18,596 nt of DNA from Deltaproteobacteria bacterium (GTDB taxonomy: Bacteria; Desulfobacterota_B; Binatia; Binatales; Binataceae), in assembly GCA_021827465.1 (NCBI GenBank), contig JAKAVX010000003.1, forward strand, positions 1-18,596, in the 5' to 3' direction. Under the pieces are notes generated by a model. It ran no database searches. It had not been told where the DNA came from and saw only the letters and a program-made list of their open reading frames with translations. The position numbers were made by a program, and so were the translations under genes. Positions 7,163 through 14,343 of the stretch are shown here, piece after piece; within the stretch, counting starts at the first letter, position 1, and every line of letters starts with the position of its first letter.

Positions 7163-7432
7163 ATGTTCAGCGACACATCGGTACGGGGTCGGCGGGGCGT
7201 AAAGTTCGCCTTGCTCGGCCTGTGCGCTGCTTTGATCGGCGGATGCGCCATGTCAGCGCAACCGCAAGCCGGCGCAACCACCACAGCGATGGCCAAACCG
7301 GTGCCCCAAGCGGAGAACTGCGCCATCGTGACCGTCGGAACACCGGTCAAGTTTGCGTGCAACGGCAAGGTCTACACATCCTATGCGCTACAGCATCTGA
7401 GGGACGCGGCTGAGGATCCGGCCAAGAACTAA
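7163..7432 (+). CDS. Small lipoprotein of unknown function
   Basis: 89 residues from the ATG at 7163, chosen because GGAGGTG stands eight bases before it and because the next region is a clean lipoprotein signal: basic RGRRGVKF, a hydrophobic run, and the lipobox IGGC. The mature part is short: a low-complexity linker (SAQPQAGATTTAMAKPVPQ), then ENCAIVTVGTPVKFACNGKVYTSYALQHLRDA. Two Cys in the mature part (in ENCAI and KFACNG) could form a disulfide. I recognise no family. It is the first gene of a same-strand envelope block and lies 135 bases before the porin, so a role at the outer membrane beside the porin is possible but not shown. Confidence 0.75.
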   Translation: MFSDTSVRGRRGVKFALLGLCAALIGGCAMSAQPQAGATTTAMAKPVPQAENCAIVTVGTPVKFACNGKVYTSYALQHLRDAAEDPAKN

Positions 7433-7567
7433 GGCCGCGTGTCTGATGATGCGACTGACTCCGGGGGGATGGCCTAAGCCGCAGCTCTCGCGCTCGCGAT
7501 TCAGCACTTCCAATCCGGATCCGGCAGTTCGCCCCAGCCCGTTACGCTTCGACGAAAGGTACAACTA

Positions 7568-9223
7568 ATGAGACGAGGTAAACTGTTCGCCCTAGCCCTA
7601 GGCGTGCCGTCGCTATTTCTGGCGGCGCTGATCGCCAAACCCGCGACTTCGCGCGCGCAGACTGCGCCGACGGTATCCGCCAGCTCTGGTGCGACGCTCC
7701 AACTGTGGACGGACCCGAAGTCCGGCGAGGTCTTTACCAAGCCCGCTCGGGGACGCGTTCCGCTGACACTGCCGGTCGCAACCGAGCAGAGCCAGAAGGC
7801 CCTGGTAAACCAGATCGAGCAGCAGAAGAGCCAGATCCAGCAGACCAAGACTCAGACCGCGGAGCTACAGAAGAAGGTCCAGCAAATCACGCCCGCCTGG
7901 CACGATTACGTTTCCAACTTCAAGAACAAAATCACAGTCGGCGCCCAGTTCTGGGGTGATTATTCGCTCTATACCCACGCCTCGTGGGGACCGCAGCTCC
8001 TGACCCAGATCAATCCTCCCGGGCCGGGCAACAATATGTACAATTCCATAGATATCACTCGTGGATATCTGAACTTTTTCTGGAATCCGACGCCCGACTG
8101 GACGCTGCGCCTCACGCCAAACATCTATCGCGCCTGGGGGAACGCCTCCAATCAGTCCTTCGGCCGGACCAGCGGCGTGGGCAGCGACCTGACTGGCAAC
8201 CTGAACTACCGGCTCAAGTACGCGTACGTCCAGTGGAACACGCCCTTCAAGAATCTGGGGATTGACGCAATCAAGGACGACGCGATCGTTCTCGGTCAGC
8301 AGCCTCAGCCGCTGACGGCGTGGGAAGAAGACCTGTACGGCTTCCGCTACGTCAACCTGACGACGTGGAACATGAGCATTTCCTCAACCTTCCCCGGCGT
8401 CACTATTCAAGGCCCGATCAAGTGGGGACCCGAGAATCTCCAGTATATCGATTACAACATCGGCGCTTTCAACAACGCGAGCTTCCATACCTATGAAGCG
8501 ACCAACACCAAGGAAGTGATGGGCCGTGTTTCTGTATATCCGTTCGGTGCGCGATGGCGCTTCGACGGGCTCGGACTCACATCCTTCTATGACTACGGCT
8601 ACGGCAACGTCACGCCCGACGCCGCGCAGCTGCCCGCCAATCTCAAAGGCGCCAGCTCCATGATCGAGCGCCTGGCCGAAATGGTCCACTACAGCGCCGA
8701 CAACTGGGGTGTCGCATTCGAGTACGACTGGGGCCGCAACGCATGGAGCCCGGGCAACCAGTTCTCGGGTTCGGGCCCTGCCGCAGTTTTCGGACTGACA
8801 CCGAACCTTCCGCACGCGGGAGTCGTCGGACAGGAAGCCTTTGCCAACCTCGCCGGAGCGCTGCTCAACAACGGACGCAGCTATCAGCAGGGTTTCAACT
8901 TCTTCGGCCACTATCACATCCCGGACAGCAAGTTCACGTTGTTCGGATGGATCGAGCAGTGGAATCCGAACACCCAGGTGAAGAGTAACCCGTTCGACTT
9001 CCAGCGCTATATCGCGGGTATCTCGTACCAGTACAACGAGTATCTGCGATTCGCGCTCGACGAACAGGCGATTCTCTACTACCACAACCAGCAGAGGTTC
9101 CCGGTGTCATACGCCAAGACCTTCAACTGGGTGGCGCCCGGCGGCTTCACCGGGAACACGATCAACAATGTTGTGATTCCGGACATGCATGTTACGATGC
9201 TGAATGTGGAGTACACGTTCTAA
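7568..9223 (+). CDS. Outer-membrane beta-barrel porin with N-terminal coiled coil
   Basis: 551 residues, ribosome site GAAAGGT. Signal peptide at 1-30 (hydrophobic LFALALGVPSLFLAALIA, cleavage near SRA/QT). A short segment QLWTDPKSGEVFTKPARGR follows, then a Gln-rich coiled coil at about 73-107 (QIEQQKSQIQQTKTQTAELQ). From about 120 to the end there are alternating, aromatic-rich beta strands, and the last residues are VEYTF with a terminal Phe, the usual signal for BAM-assisted outer-membrane insertion. This layout (signal, coiled coil, barrel) matches trimeric porins in which the coiled coil sits in the periplasm. The substrate is unknown; the large barrel and Trp/Tyr content would allow a sugar, phosphate or hydrophobic-compound channel. 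It sits in the middle of the envelope block, followed by the BamE-like gene after 54 bases. Confidence 0.85.
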   Translation: MRRGKLFALALGVPSLFLAALIAKPATSRAQTAPTVSASSGATLQLWTDPKSGEVFTKPARGRVPLTLPVATEQSQKALVNQIEQQKSQIQQTKTQTAELQKKVQQITPAWHDYVSNFKNKITVGAQFWGDYSLYTHASWGPQLLTQINPPGPGNNMYNSIDITRGYLNFFWNPTPDWTLRLTPNIYRAWGNASNQSFGRTSGVGSDLTGNLNYRLKYAYVQWNTPFKNLGIDAIKDDAIVLGQQPQPLTAWEEDLYGFRYVNLTTWNMSISSTFPGVTIQGPIKWGPENLQYIDYNIGAFNNASFHTYEATNTKEVMGRVSVYPFGARWRFDGLGLTSFYDYGYGNVTPDAAQLPANLKGASSMIERLAEMVHYSADNWGVAFEYDWGRNAWSPGNQFSGSGPAAVFGLTPNLPHAGVVGQEAFANLAGALLNNGRSYQQGFNFFGHYHIPDSKFTLFGWIEQWNPNTQVKSNPFDFQRYIAGISYQYNEYLRFALDEQAILYYHNQQRFPVSYAKTFNWVAPGGFTGNTINNVVIPDMHVTMLNVEYTF

Positions 9224-9277
9224 CGTTTAATATTCGCGAGGCTTTGAGCCGACACCGCAGACAGCGGAGTAAACATA

Positions 9278-9655
9278 ATGAGTACTGCCAAGTCGAAAAC
9301 GAGCCCCGTGAACGCAGATGCGACTTTCGCATCCGCGCGGCGGGCCGCTAAAATGATTCGAAGCGCGCTGCTATTGGCTGCCGCAGTTAGCCTGGCGATA
9401 TCCGTCACGCCACGGCTGAGTTACGCACAGTCGGCAAAAGCCACCCCGAGCGCTTCGGAGAAAAGCCGGGATGTCTCCAAGTGGATCGGAAAGAGCACTA
9501 AAGAGGTAAAGGCGAGGCTCGGCGAGCCGAGTTCAACCCAGTACCTCCAGGAGACGGGCGGCTGGTTGCTAATCTACTCGCATTCCGGAGAGCCGCACTA
9601 TGTGTTCGAGACCGGACCGGATGGCAAAGTCAGAAAAGCTACCGTGACTAACTAG
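9278..9655 (+). CDS. Secreted BamE/SmpA-like small protein
   Basis: 125 residues with GGAG eight bases before the ATG. An unusually long basic N-region (about 25 residues) leads to the hydrophobic core SALLLAAAVSLAISV and likely cleavage at SYA/Q near residue 50; a later Met26 would give a standard signal peptide and could be the true start. The C-terminal 55 residues fit the BamE/SmpA/OmlA fold: WIGKSTKEVKARLGEPSST at 69-87, then GGWLLIYSH and a closing beta strand GKVRKATVTN. BamE itself is a lipoprotein of the barrel-assembly machine, but this protein has no lipobox and may be just a member of the wider fold. Placed right after the porin. Fold is fairly likely; role uncertain. Confidence 0.7.
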   Translation: MSTAKSKTSPVNADATFASARRAAKMIRSALLLAAAVSLAISVTPRLSYAQSAKATPSASEKSRDVSKWIGKSTKEVKARLGEPSSTQYLQETGGWLLIYSHSGEPHYVFETGPDGKVRKATVTN

Positions 9656-9665
9656 TAGCGTACCT

Positions 9666-9697
9666 CCCGTCGCGCCGCCTATTGGCGGCGCGGCGGG
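9666..9697. terminator. Strong GC-rich hairpin after the BamE-like gene
   Basis: CCCGTCGCGCCGCC, loop TATT, GGCGGCGCGGCGGG: a 14-bp stem with a single mismatch (T against G), ten bases past the stop codon. There is no T-run after it, so it may be an intrinsic terminator of the T-less type, an RNA-stabilising end or a transcription attenuator before the lipoprotein pair. Confidence 0.5.
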
Positions 9698-9893
9698 AAA
9701 CCAAATTCGCACTGCATCGTTCTTCCACTTTCGTTCTCTCTCACGACGCGATACCCCCTCATGCTGACCGGCGAATGCGCCACATCTTCGCCGCGCGGCG
9801 CCGATAGCGGAGATGAGTTGTATAAACGGGGCGCTTTTGTATCATTGCTTTGCGGGAAGTGGCGGCTGGCATCCGGAGGGGAGCGATGCACGT

Positions 9894-10310
9894 ATGAAAG
9901 TCGCAAACCTTTCCTTTTGGTCCCCGAAGCAATACGCCTTACTGCTCGGTTTCGCATTGCTGACGATGGCGCCGGCGCTTGGCGGATGCGCACCGCTATC
10001 GGGCGCTCAGCAATCCCCGAACCGGGAACCGTATGCCGCCGATCAGGGCACGCCGGCGGTTTCGGCCTCGCAGGTGTCCGCCGCCGAGAAGGAAGCAGTG
10101 CTAAAGCATCTCAGGACTGCGGAGTACGTTGACAGGATGAACTCCACCAGTTGGAGCGACACCAACGCGACCCTTGGCACTTACTATGGCATCAAGGCGC
10201 GGGAACTCCGCCACGTTATCGACCGTCTCGAGAGCGGCGAACCAGTGTCCAACGAGGAGCTTGCCCGCGCCATGGACAACAGTCAGATTCGCTCGCTCGG
10301 CGGCTATTGA
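9894..10310 (+). CDS. Lipoprotein with C-terminal LGGY domain, first of a tandem pair
   Basis: 138 residues from the ATG at 9894, preceded by GGAGGGG at 12-base spacing; an earlier ATG at 9886 stops after three codons. The lipoprotein signal ends in LGGC with Cys32. A flexible linker follows (about 38-65), then a 70-residue, charged, probably helical domain to the C-terminus with AEYVDRMNSTSW, YGIKARELRHVIDRLESGE and the ending DNSQIRSLGGY. The next gene encodes the same domain with 34 of 70 positions identical and no gaps, so the two arose by tandem duplication. I do not recognise the family. The charged helices and lipid anchor suggest an envelope protein that binds a partner; this is inference. 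Confidence 0.8.
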   Translation: MKVANLSFWSPKQYALLLGFALLTMAPALGGCAPLSGAQQSPNREPYAADQGTPAVSASQVSAAEKEAVLKHLRTAEYVDRMNSTSWSDTNATLGTYYGIKARELRHVIDRLESGEPVSNEELARAMDNSQIRSLGGY

Positions 10311-10328
10311 TTTGAGGGCGAAGGCGCG

Positions 10329-10736
10329 TTGAAAAACCCGGGGCCCGCGTCTCACCAGCGAAACCTCGGGCGATCCCACGGGCACAGCGCGCGCGCCCTG
10401 GCTCGCCGAACATTGCTTCGCGGATTTTTCGCGACGATCGCGGTTGCATCGTTGTGCGCGTGTGCCGGGTCGCGCCCGTATTCGTATCCCCCGCCGCCCG
10501 GGATGTCCGAGCGGCGACAACTCCTCGTGAAAAGGCTCGAGAGGGCCGAAGAGCACGACCGGGGAAATTCGCACTCCTGGAACTGGAGCAATCCGATGCT
10601 CGACGCGGTCTACCGGCACAAGGCAGAGGAAGTCGAGTCGGTGATCCTGCGCCTCGAGGCCGGAGAGAATGTTCCCGAGTGGGAAATTGAGCACGCGCTC
10701 GACAACTCGGAAGCGCGGCAACTCGGCGGCTATTGA
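10329..10736 (+). CDS. Lipoprotein with C-terminal LGGY domain, second of a tandem pair
   Basis: 135 residues from a TTG start 18 bases after its paralog, with GAGGGCGAAGG just upstream; the pair is almost certainly one transcript. The N-terminus is long and basic and carries ARRTLLR, close to the twin-arginine export pattern, before the hydrophobic core FFATIAVASLCAC with Cys45 (lipobox LCAC) as the likely lipid site. A Pro/Tyr-rich linker follows (RPYSYPPPPG), then the 70-residue domain at 66-135: RAEEHDRGNSHSW, YRHKAEEVESVILRLEAGE, ending DNSEARQLGGY. Conserved between paralogs: DR-NS-SW, Lys-Ala--Glu, VI-RLE-GE and DNS--R-LGGY. Function unknown. The signal peptide differs fully from the first copy, so the export route may differ. 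Confidence 0.78.
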   Translation: MKNPGPASHQRNLGRSHGHSARALARRTLLRGFFATIAVASLCACAGSRPYSYPPPPGMSERRQLLVKRLERAEEHDRGNSHSWNWSNPMLDAVYRHKAEEVESVILRLEAGENVPEWEIEHALDNSEARQLGGY

Positions 10737-10765
10737 TCAGGGATCGCCCATCAACGAGTCCAGCG

Positions 10766-11626
10766 TCAGAGTTTCGCGATTACTTCGTCCGCAATCTTCT
10801 CGAGGCCCCGCGCGATCGTCTCGGTGTCGACACCCGGCGTCGGAATCACCAGGCGCGAGATACCCACATCCTGAAGCGCCCTGAGCGAGTCGAGCTTCGC
10901 CCGTCCCATGCATGACAGCTCGATTCGATCCGCGTTGCGCCCGGCCTTCTCCGCCTCGGCGCGCATCAGCGAAAACAACTCCTTCAGCTTTTCCGGATCG
11001 CCGATCGCTGGAAAGAATCCGTCGCCGAGGCGTCCGGCACGCCGCGCCGCGGCCGTGGAATGACCGCCGACAACGATCGGCACGCCGTCCTTCTGCACCG
11101 GTTTCGGGAAGCTCTTCACTCCTGTGAAATCGAAATGCCTGCCGTGAAACGAGGCCGACGCTTCGCGCCATAGCGCGCGCATCGCGCCTATCGATTCGTC
11201 GGTGCGCGCGCCGCGGGTGTGGAAATCCAGCCCGAGCGCGTCGAATTCCTCCTTGAGCCATCCGCTCCCGACACCGAGAATCGCGCGCCCCTTGGAGAGC
11301 ACGTCGAGCGTCGCCATCTCCTTGGCCAGATACAGCGGATGCCGCTGGGGAAGGATTATCACTCCGGTTCCGAGCCTGAGCGTTTTCGTGACCGCGGCGG
11401 CGTAAGACAGCGGGAGCAGCGGATCGAGAATCGCAACGTCCTCTCCGCCGGGGATTTTGCCGGTCTTCGAGTACGGGTACGGGCTTTGATAGTTTGCCGG
11501 GATGACGACGTGCTCAACCGACCAGATCGACTCGAATCCGCATCGCTCGGCCGTGACGGCGAGATGCGCAAGCAGGTCGGGCGAGCTGAGCGGCCCCGAA
11601 TTGACGAACATCAGACCGAGCTTCAT
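10766..11626 (-). CDS. LLM-class (luciferase-like) F420-dependent oxidoreductase
   Basis: 286 residues with ribosome site GAGGTAATCG before the ATG. The TIM-barrel of the luciferase-like family is evident: MKLGLMFVNSGPL, GFESIWSVEHVVIP at 30-43, the segment LRLGTGVIILPQRHPLYLAKEMATLD (strand 4 with the prolyl linkage region), GRAILGVGSGWLKEEFDALG, and PIVVGGHSTAAARRAGRLGDGF. This pattern fits the TIGR03619-like group annotated as F420-dependent. Expected role: hydride transfer between coenzyme F420 and an unknown organic substrate in the cytoplasm; FMN use cannot be excluded from sequence alone. It faces away from another LLM gene across 125 bases and ends 29 bases from the lipoprotein pair, convergent to it. 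Confidence 0.9.
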   Translation of the reverse strand: MKLGLMFVNSGPLSSPDLLAHLAVTAERCGFESIWSVEHVVIPANYQSPYPYSKTGKIPGGEDVAILDPLLPLSYAAAVTKTLRLGTGVIILPQRHPLYLAKEMATLDVLSKGRAILGVGSGWLKEEFDALGLDFHTRGARTDESIGAMRALWREASASFHGRHFDFTGVKSFPKPVQKDGVPIVVGGHSTAAARRAGRLGDGFFPAIGDPEKLKELFSLMRAEAEKAGRNADRIELSCMGRAKLDSLRALQDVGISRLVIPTPGVDTETIARGLEKIADEVIAKL

Positions 11627-11751
11627 CGATTACCTCGCAGCAGGGGAATTTCGCGCGTCAATCTAGCCTGCCCGCGCGGCGAAGGGAAAGCTTCGATGCG
11701 GGGGTTGCGAGCGCTTGTGCCAGAAAGCTGGGCGGGCTAGTTACAAGCTTC

Positions 11752-12627
11752 ATGGACCTCGGAAAAGTTGGAATCTGGTTTTTCCTGGACGCGATGACCG
11801 CGCCAGAGACGGCCAAGCTTGCGCAAAGGATCGAAGGCCTCGGATACCGCGTGCTTTGGATTCCCGAAGCGGTCGGCCGCGAGCCTTTCCCCCATGCGGC
11901 CTACCTGCTGGCGAACACGCAGCATCTCAATATCGCGACCGGTATCGCCAATATCTGGGCGCGCGACGCGATCACGATGGCTGCGGCGTCGAAGACCGTC
12001 GCCGAACTTTCAGGCGGCCGGTTCGTGCTCGGTATCGGTGTGAGCCATAAGCCGATCGTCACCAACCTGCGCGGGCACGTGTACTCGAAGCCGTACAGCT
12101 ATATGAAAGAGTATCTGCCCAAGATGAAGGGCGCGCTGTACCGGGCACCCGAGCCCAAGGAAGAAGTGCCGGTGCTGCTCGCCGCGCTTCATCCGAAGAT
12201 GCTCGAACTCGCGGCCACGCAGGCCAACGGCACCCACACCTATTTCGTGCCGCCCGAGCATACCGCGAAGGTGCGCGCGCAGATCGGACCAAAGCCGTGG
12301 ATATGCGCTGCACAGGCGGTGATTCTCGAGACCGACGCGGCCAAGGCCCGCGCCGCCGCGCGCGAATACATGAAGACCTACGTCCCGCGGCTGCCGAACT
12401 ACACCAATAATCTGAAGAACCTCGGCTGGAAGGACGCGGATTTCGAGAAAGGATGCAGCGACGCGCTGGTCGACGCGATCGTCGCATGGGGGACGGAAGA
12501 GAAAATCCGCGACCGTATCGACGCTCATCTGAAGGCCGGTGCGACGCACGTCTGTATCCTGCCGCTCAGGGCGGACGGGGCGCCGTATCCGGACGAACGC
12601 GCGATACAGGCGTTCGCGCCAAAGTGA
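11752..12627 (+). CDS. LLM-class F420-dependent oxidoreductase, second subfamily
   Basis: 291 residues. Luciferase-like barrel marks: GKVGIWFFLDAMTAPETAKLA near the start, GYRVLWIPEAVGREPFPHA at 31-49, LNIATGIANIWARDAITMAAAS at 58-79, GRFVLGIGVSHKPIV, and PVLLAALHPKMLELAA at 149-164. These fit the TIGR03620-like group, distinct from the neighbouring enzyme. The C-terminal half carries YVPRLPNYTNNLKNLGW, typical for that group. Expected to use F420; the substrate is unknown. The ribosome site is weak (GGGCGGG far upstream). The promoter must lie in the 125 bases shared with the divergent LLM gene, so the two may answer to the same regulator. A clear hairpin follows at 12668-12697. Confidence 0.9.
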   Translation: MDLGKVGIWFFLDAMTAPETAKLAQRIEGLGYRVLWIPEAVGREPFPHAAYLLANTQHLNIATGIANIWARDAITMAAASKTVAELSGGRFVLGIGVSHKPIVTNLRGHVYSKPYSYMKEYLPKMKGALYRAPEPKEEVPVLLAALHPKMLELAATQANGTHTYFVPPEHTAKVRAQIGPKPWICAAQAVILETDAAKARAAAREYMKTYVPRLPNYTNNLKNLGWKDADFEKGCSDALVDAIVAWGTEEKIRDRIDAHLKAGATHVCILPLRADGAPYPDERAIQAFAPK

Positions 12628-12667
12628 TCGCTCCTGGGTCAGACGCTTAGAAGCGAATCTTGGGTTA

Positions 12668-12697
12668 GGCGGGCCGTCCCTACAGGATTGGCCCGCC
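12668..12697. terminator. Hairpin between LLM oxidoreductase and lipoprotein genes
   Basis: GGCGGGCC (12668-12675) pairs perfectly with GGCCCGCC (12690-12697) around a 14-base loop, followed by CTTAACTTT. It lies 41 bases past the LLM stop. Possible terminator; the T-rich tail is weak. Confidence 0.45.
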
Positions 12698-12721
12698 CTT
12701 AACTTTGTGGAGCATCCCCTG

Positions 12722-13099
12722 ATGAGCCCACGTAGTCCGCGCGAGATTGTTGCAGTCGGCCTCTTCATCGCCATGGCGGCGACCGTGACGGGATGCGGTC
12801 CGTCGCAGAAGGAAATCCAGGCCGAGCAGGCCGAGGCGGCCGCGGTTCGTGCCGAGACGTCCGCCGCACGCGCGGAAAAGGCGGCGAACAGCGCGCTGGT
12901 TGCGGCGCAGAAGGCGAAAGTAGCCGCTGACAAGGCTGCCAAGTCGGTCGACGACGCGACCCGCGAACTGAACAAGGCCTCCGACAAGCTCGAACAACTC
13001 CGGAAGTGGGAAGAAGGGCGGCGACGCACCCGCGTCAGAAGAAAGGCTGCGCCCGCGGCGAAAGCGTCCGAAGCCGCCTCCGTCGCGCGGACACCGTAA
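12722..13099 (+). CDS. Alanine-rich coiled-coil lipoprotein (Lpp / alanine-zipper type)
   Basis: 125 residues from the ATG at 12722. The lipoprotein signal ends at VTGC, the next residues being GPSQKEIQAEQAEAAAVRAE. The mature part is almost all Ala, Lys, Glu and Arg in heptad spacing (about 29-100: AETSAARAEKAANSALVAAQ and similar), the pattern of alanine-zipper trimers like the major outer-membrane lipoprotein. A basic C-terminal tail (RRRTRVRRKAAPAAKASEAA) could contact peptidoglycan or another acidic surface; E. coli Lpp instead ends in Lys for covalent attachment, and no such end exists here. Likely an outer-membrane spacer protein. It precedes the hydrolase gene on the same strand by 91 bases. 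Annotated by architecture only. Confidence 0.72.
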   Translation: MSPRSPREIVAVGLFIAMAATVTGCGPSQKEIQAEQAEAAAVRAETSAARAEKAANSALVAAQKAKVAADKAAKSVDDATRELNKASDKLEQLRKWEEGRRRTRVRRKAAPAAKASEAASVARTP

Positions 13100-13190
13100 C
13101 TTGTCTCGCGATTGACTTCGTATCCGTGGATGCGCCAGCGTTTGCATCCGGGGCCCCCGCAATTCCCATCAGCACCAAGGCAAGTCAACG

Positions 13191-14234
13191 ATGGCTTCGC
13201 AAGCGACCAAATCCAGCGAGCTTTCGACCGAGGAAATCGCCCGCCGCAAAGCGGAGATCGAGATTCGCGGCCGCATTATCAGCGAAGGACCGAACCGCCA
13301 CGCGTGGCTCAATATCGCGGGGCCGCTCGGCGCGCTGATTCTCGGCATCTTCTTCGCCGCGTTCTATCTGAGTCCGATCTCCGTCATCCGATGGGCGCAG
13401 CGGATGGATCTCGGATTCTCGGGGATAGCCCAGGACAGCATCGCGCTCCAGGACGGCGGGCTCATGAGCTACTACATCACCGGCGGGTATCCCGGGATGG
13501 ATCCGGTGCTGCTCATCCACGGCCTTGGGCCGAACGCGGGCCTGGTATGGCGGCGCGTGATGGAGCCGCTGTCCGAGGGGCACTACAAGGTTATCGCGCC
13601 CGACCTGATGGGCTTCGGGTCATCGGACCATAGCCAGAAGACCTACTCGATCGCGTACGAGGCCGGCGCAATCGCGCAACTGGTCAAGCAGCTCGGGCTC
13701 CAACACGTCAACGTAATCGGATGGGACGTCGGCGCCGACGTGGCGATGTATTACGCCGAGGACCATCCGAAAAACGTCGAGCGTCTCATCCTGGTTTCGG
13801 GCGGGATGTTCGGGCGCGAGGGCGCGAACGTTTTGCGCAAAGGGATGCTCCCGACCAACGCGCAGGAGATGGAACAGCAGGTCGATGAGAGCTTCTTCGA
13901 CCTGCCGCCGATGCCCTCGTTCATGTACGACAGGATGATGGCGTCGCTGGCCGCGGATTTGCCCTCCCAGACCGACATGCTCGATTCCGTGCCCAAGGAC
14001 GAGGCTCACATCCGCGCCCGGATGGGCAGGATTTTCAACACGCTCACCGTCGTGCTGTGGGGCGGCAAGGATCCTTATTACAGCCCGGGGCGCGGAGCGA
14101 CGCTGCACGCGATGATGCCCGGCTCGGCCAGTATCGTTTTCAAGACCTCCGGCCATTATCCGCAACTCGAGCATCCCAAGGACTTCGCCAACACGATGCT
14201 CTTCATCATGAAGCAGACCGAGGGCGGCCAATAG
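13191..14234 (+). CDS. Membrane-anchored alpha/beta hydrolase with Asp nucleophile
   Basis: 347 residues. A charged N-terminal helix (about 10-35) leads to a transmembrane segment at about 42-62 (GPLGALILGIFFAAFYL); the hydrolase domain starts near 80. Catalytic parts: HG of the oxyanion region at 110-111 (LLIHGLGPNAG); the nucleophile elbow GWDVG with Asp179 in place of the Ser of esterases; a probable acid in WGGKDPYY (Asp294); and the catalytic His in SGHYPQLEHP (His322). Asp nucleophiles mark epoxide hydrolases and haloalkane/fluoroacetate dehalogenases, which form an alkyl-enzyme ester released by water; dehalogenases usually have DW or DRG after the Asp, which is not the case here. It is followed by a GST gene after 109 bases, so detoxification of an electrophile is a fair guess. 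Confidence 0.85.
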   Translation: MASQATKSSELSTEEIARRKAEIEIRGRIISEGPNRHAWLNIAGPLGALILGIFFAAFYLSPISVIRWAQRMDLGFSGIAQDSIALQDGGLMSYYITGGYPGMDPVLLIHGLGPNAGLVWRRVMEPLSEGHYKVIAPDLMGFGSSDHSQKTYSIAYEAGAIAQLVKQLGLQHVNVIGWDVGADVAMYYAEDHPKNVERLILVSGGMFGREGANVLRKGMLPTNAQEMEQQVDESFFDLPPMPSFMYDRMMASLAADLPSQTDMLDSVPKDEAHIRARMGRIFNTLTVVLWGGKDPYYSPGRGATLHAMMPGSASIVFKTSGHYPQLEHPKDFANTMLFIMKQTEGGQ

Positions 14235-14343
14235 GCTGCCAGGGCTGCGCAAACGTCCGCAAATACAGACTTGCCATCGCCGCGCCCCTTTGGGATAAGG
14301 CGAAGGTCGTTACCCCACTTCGACAAACAGAGGCAGACATCCT

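Noticed and set aside
12010..13188. 392-codon minus-strand open frame
   Set aside because: Runs antisense across the LLM gene and the coiled-coil lipoprotein gene, with low-complexity Ala/Arg/Ser content and no family likeness; a shadow of GC-rich coding on the other strand.
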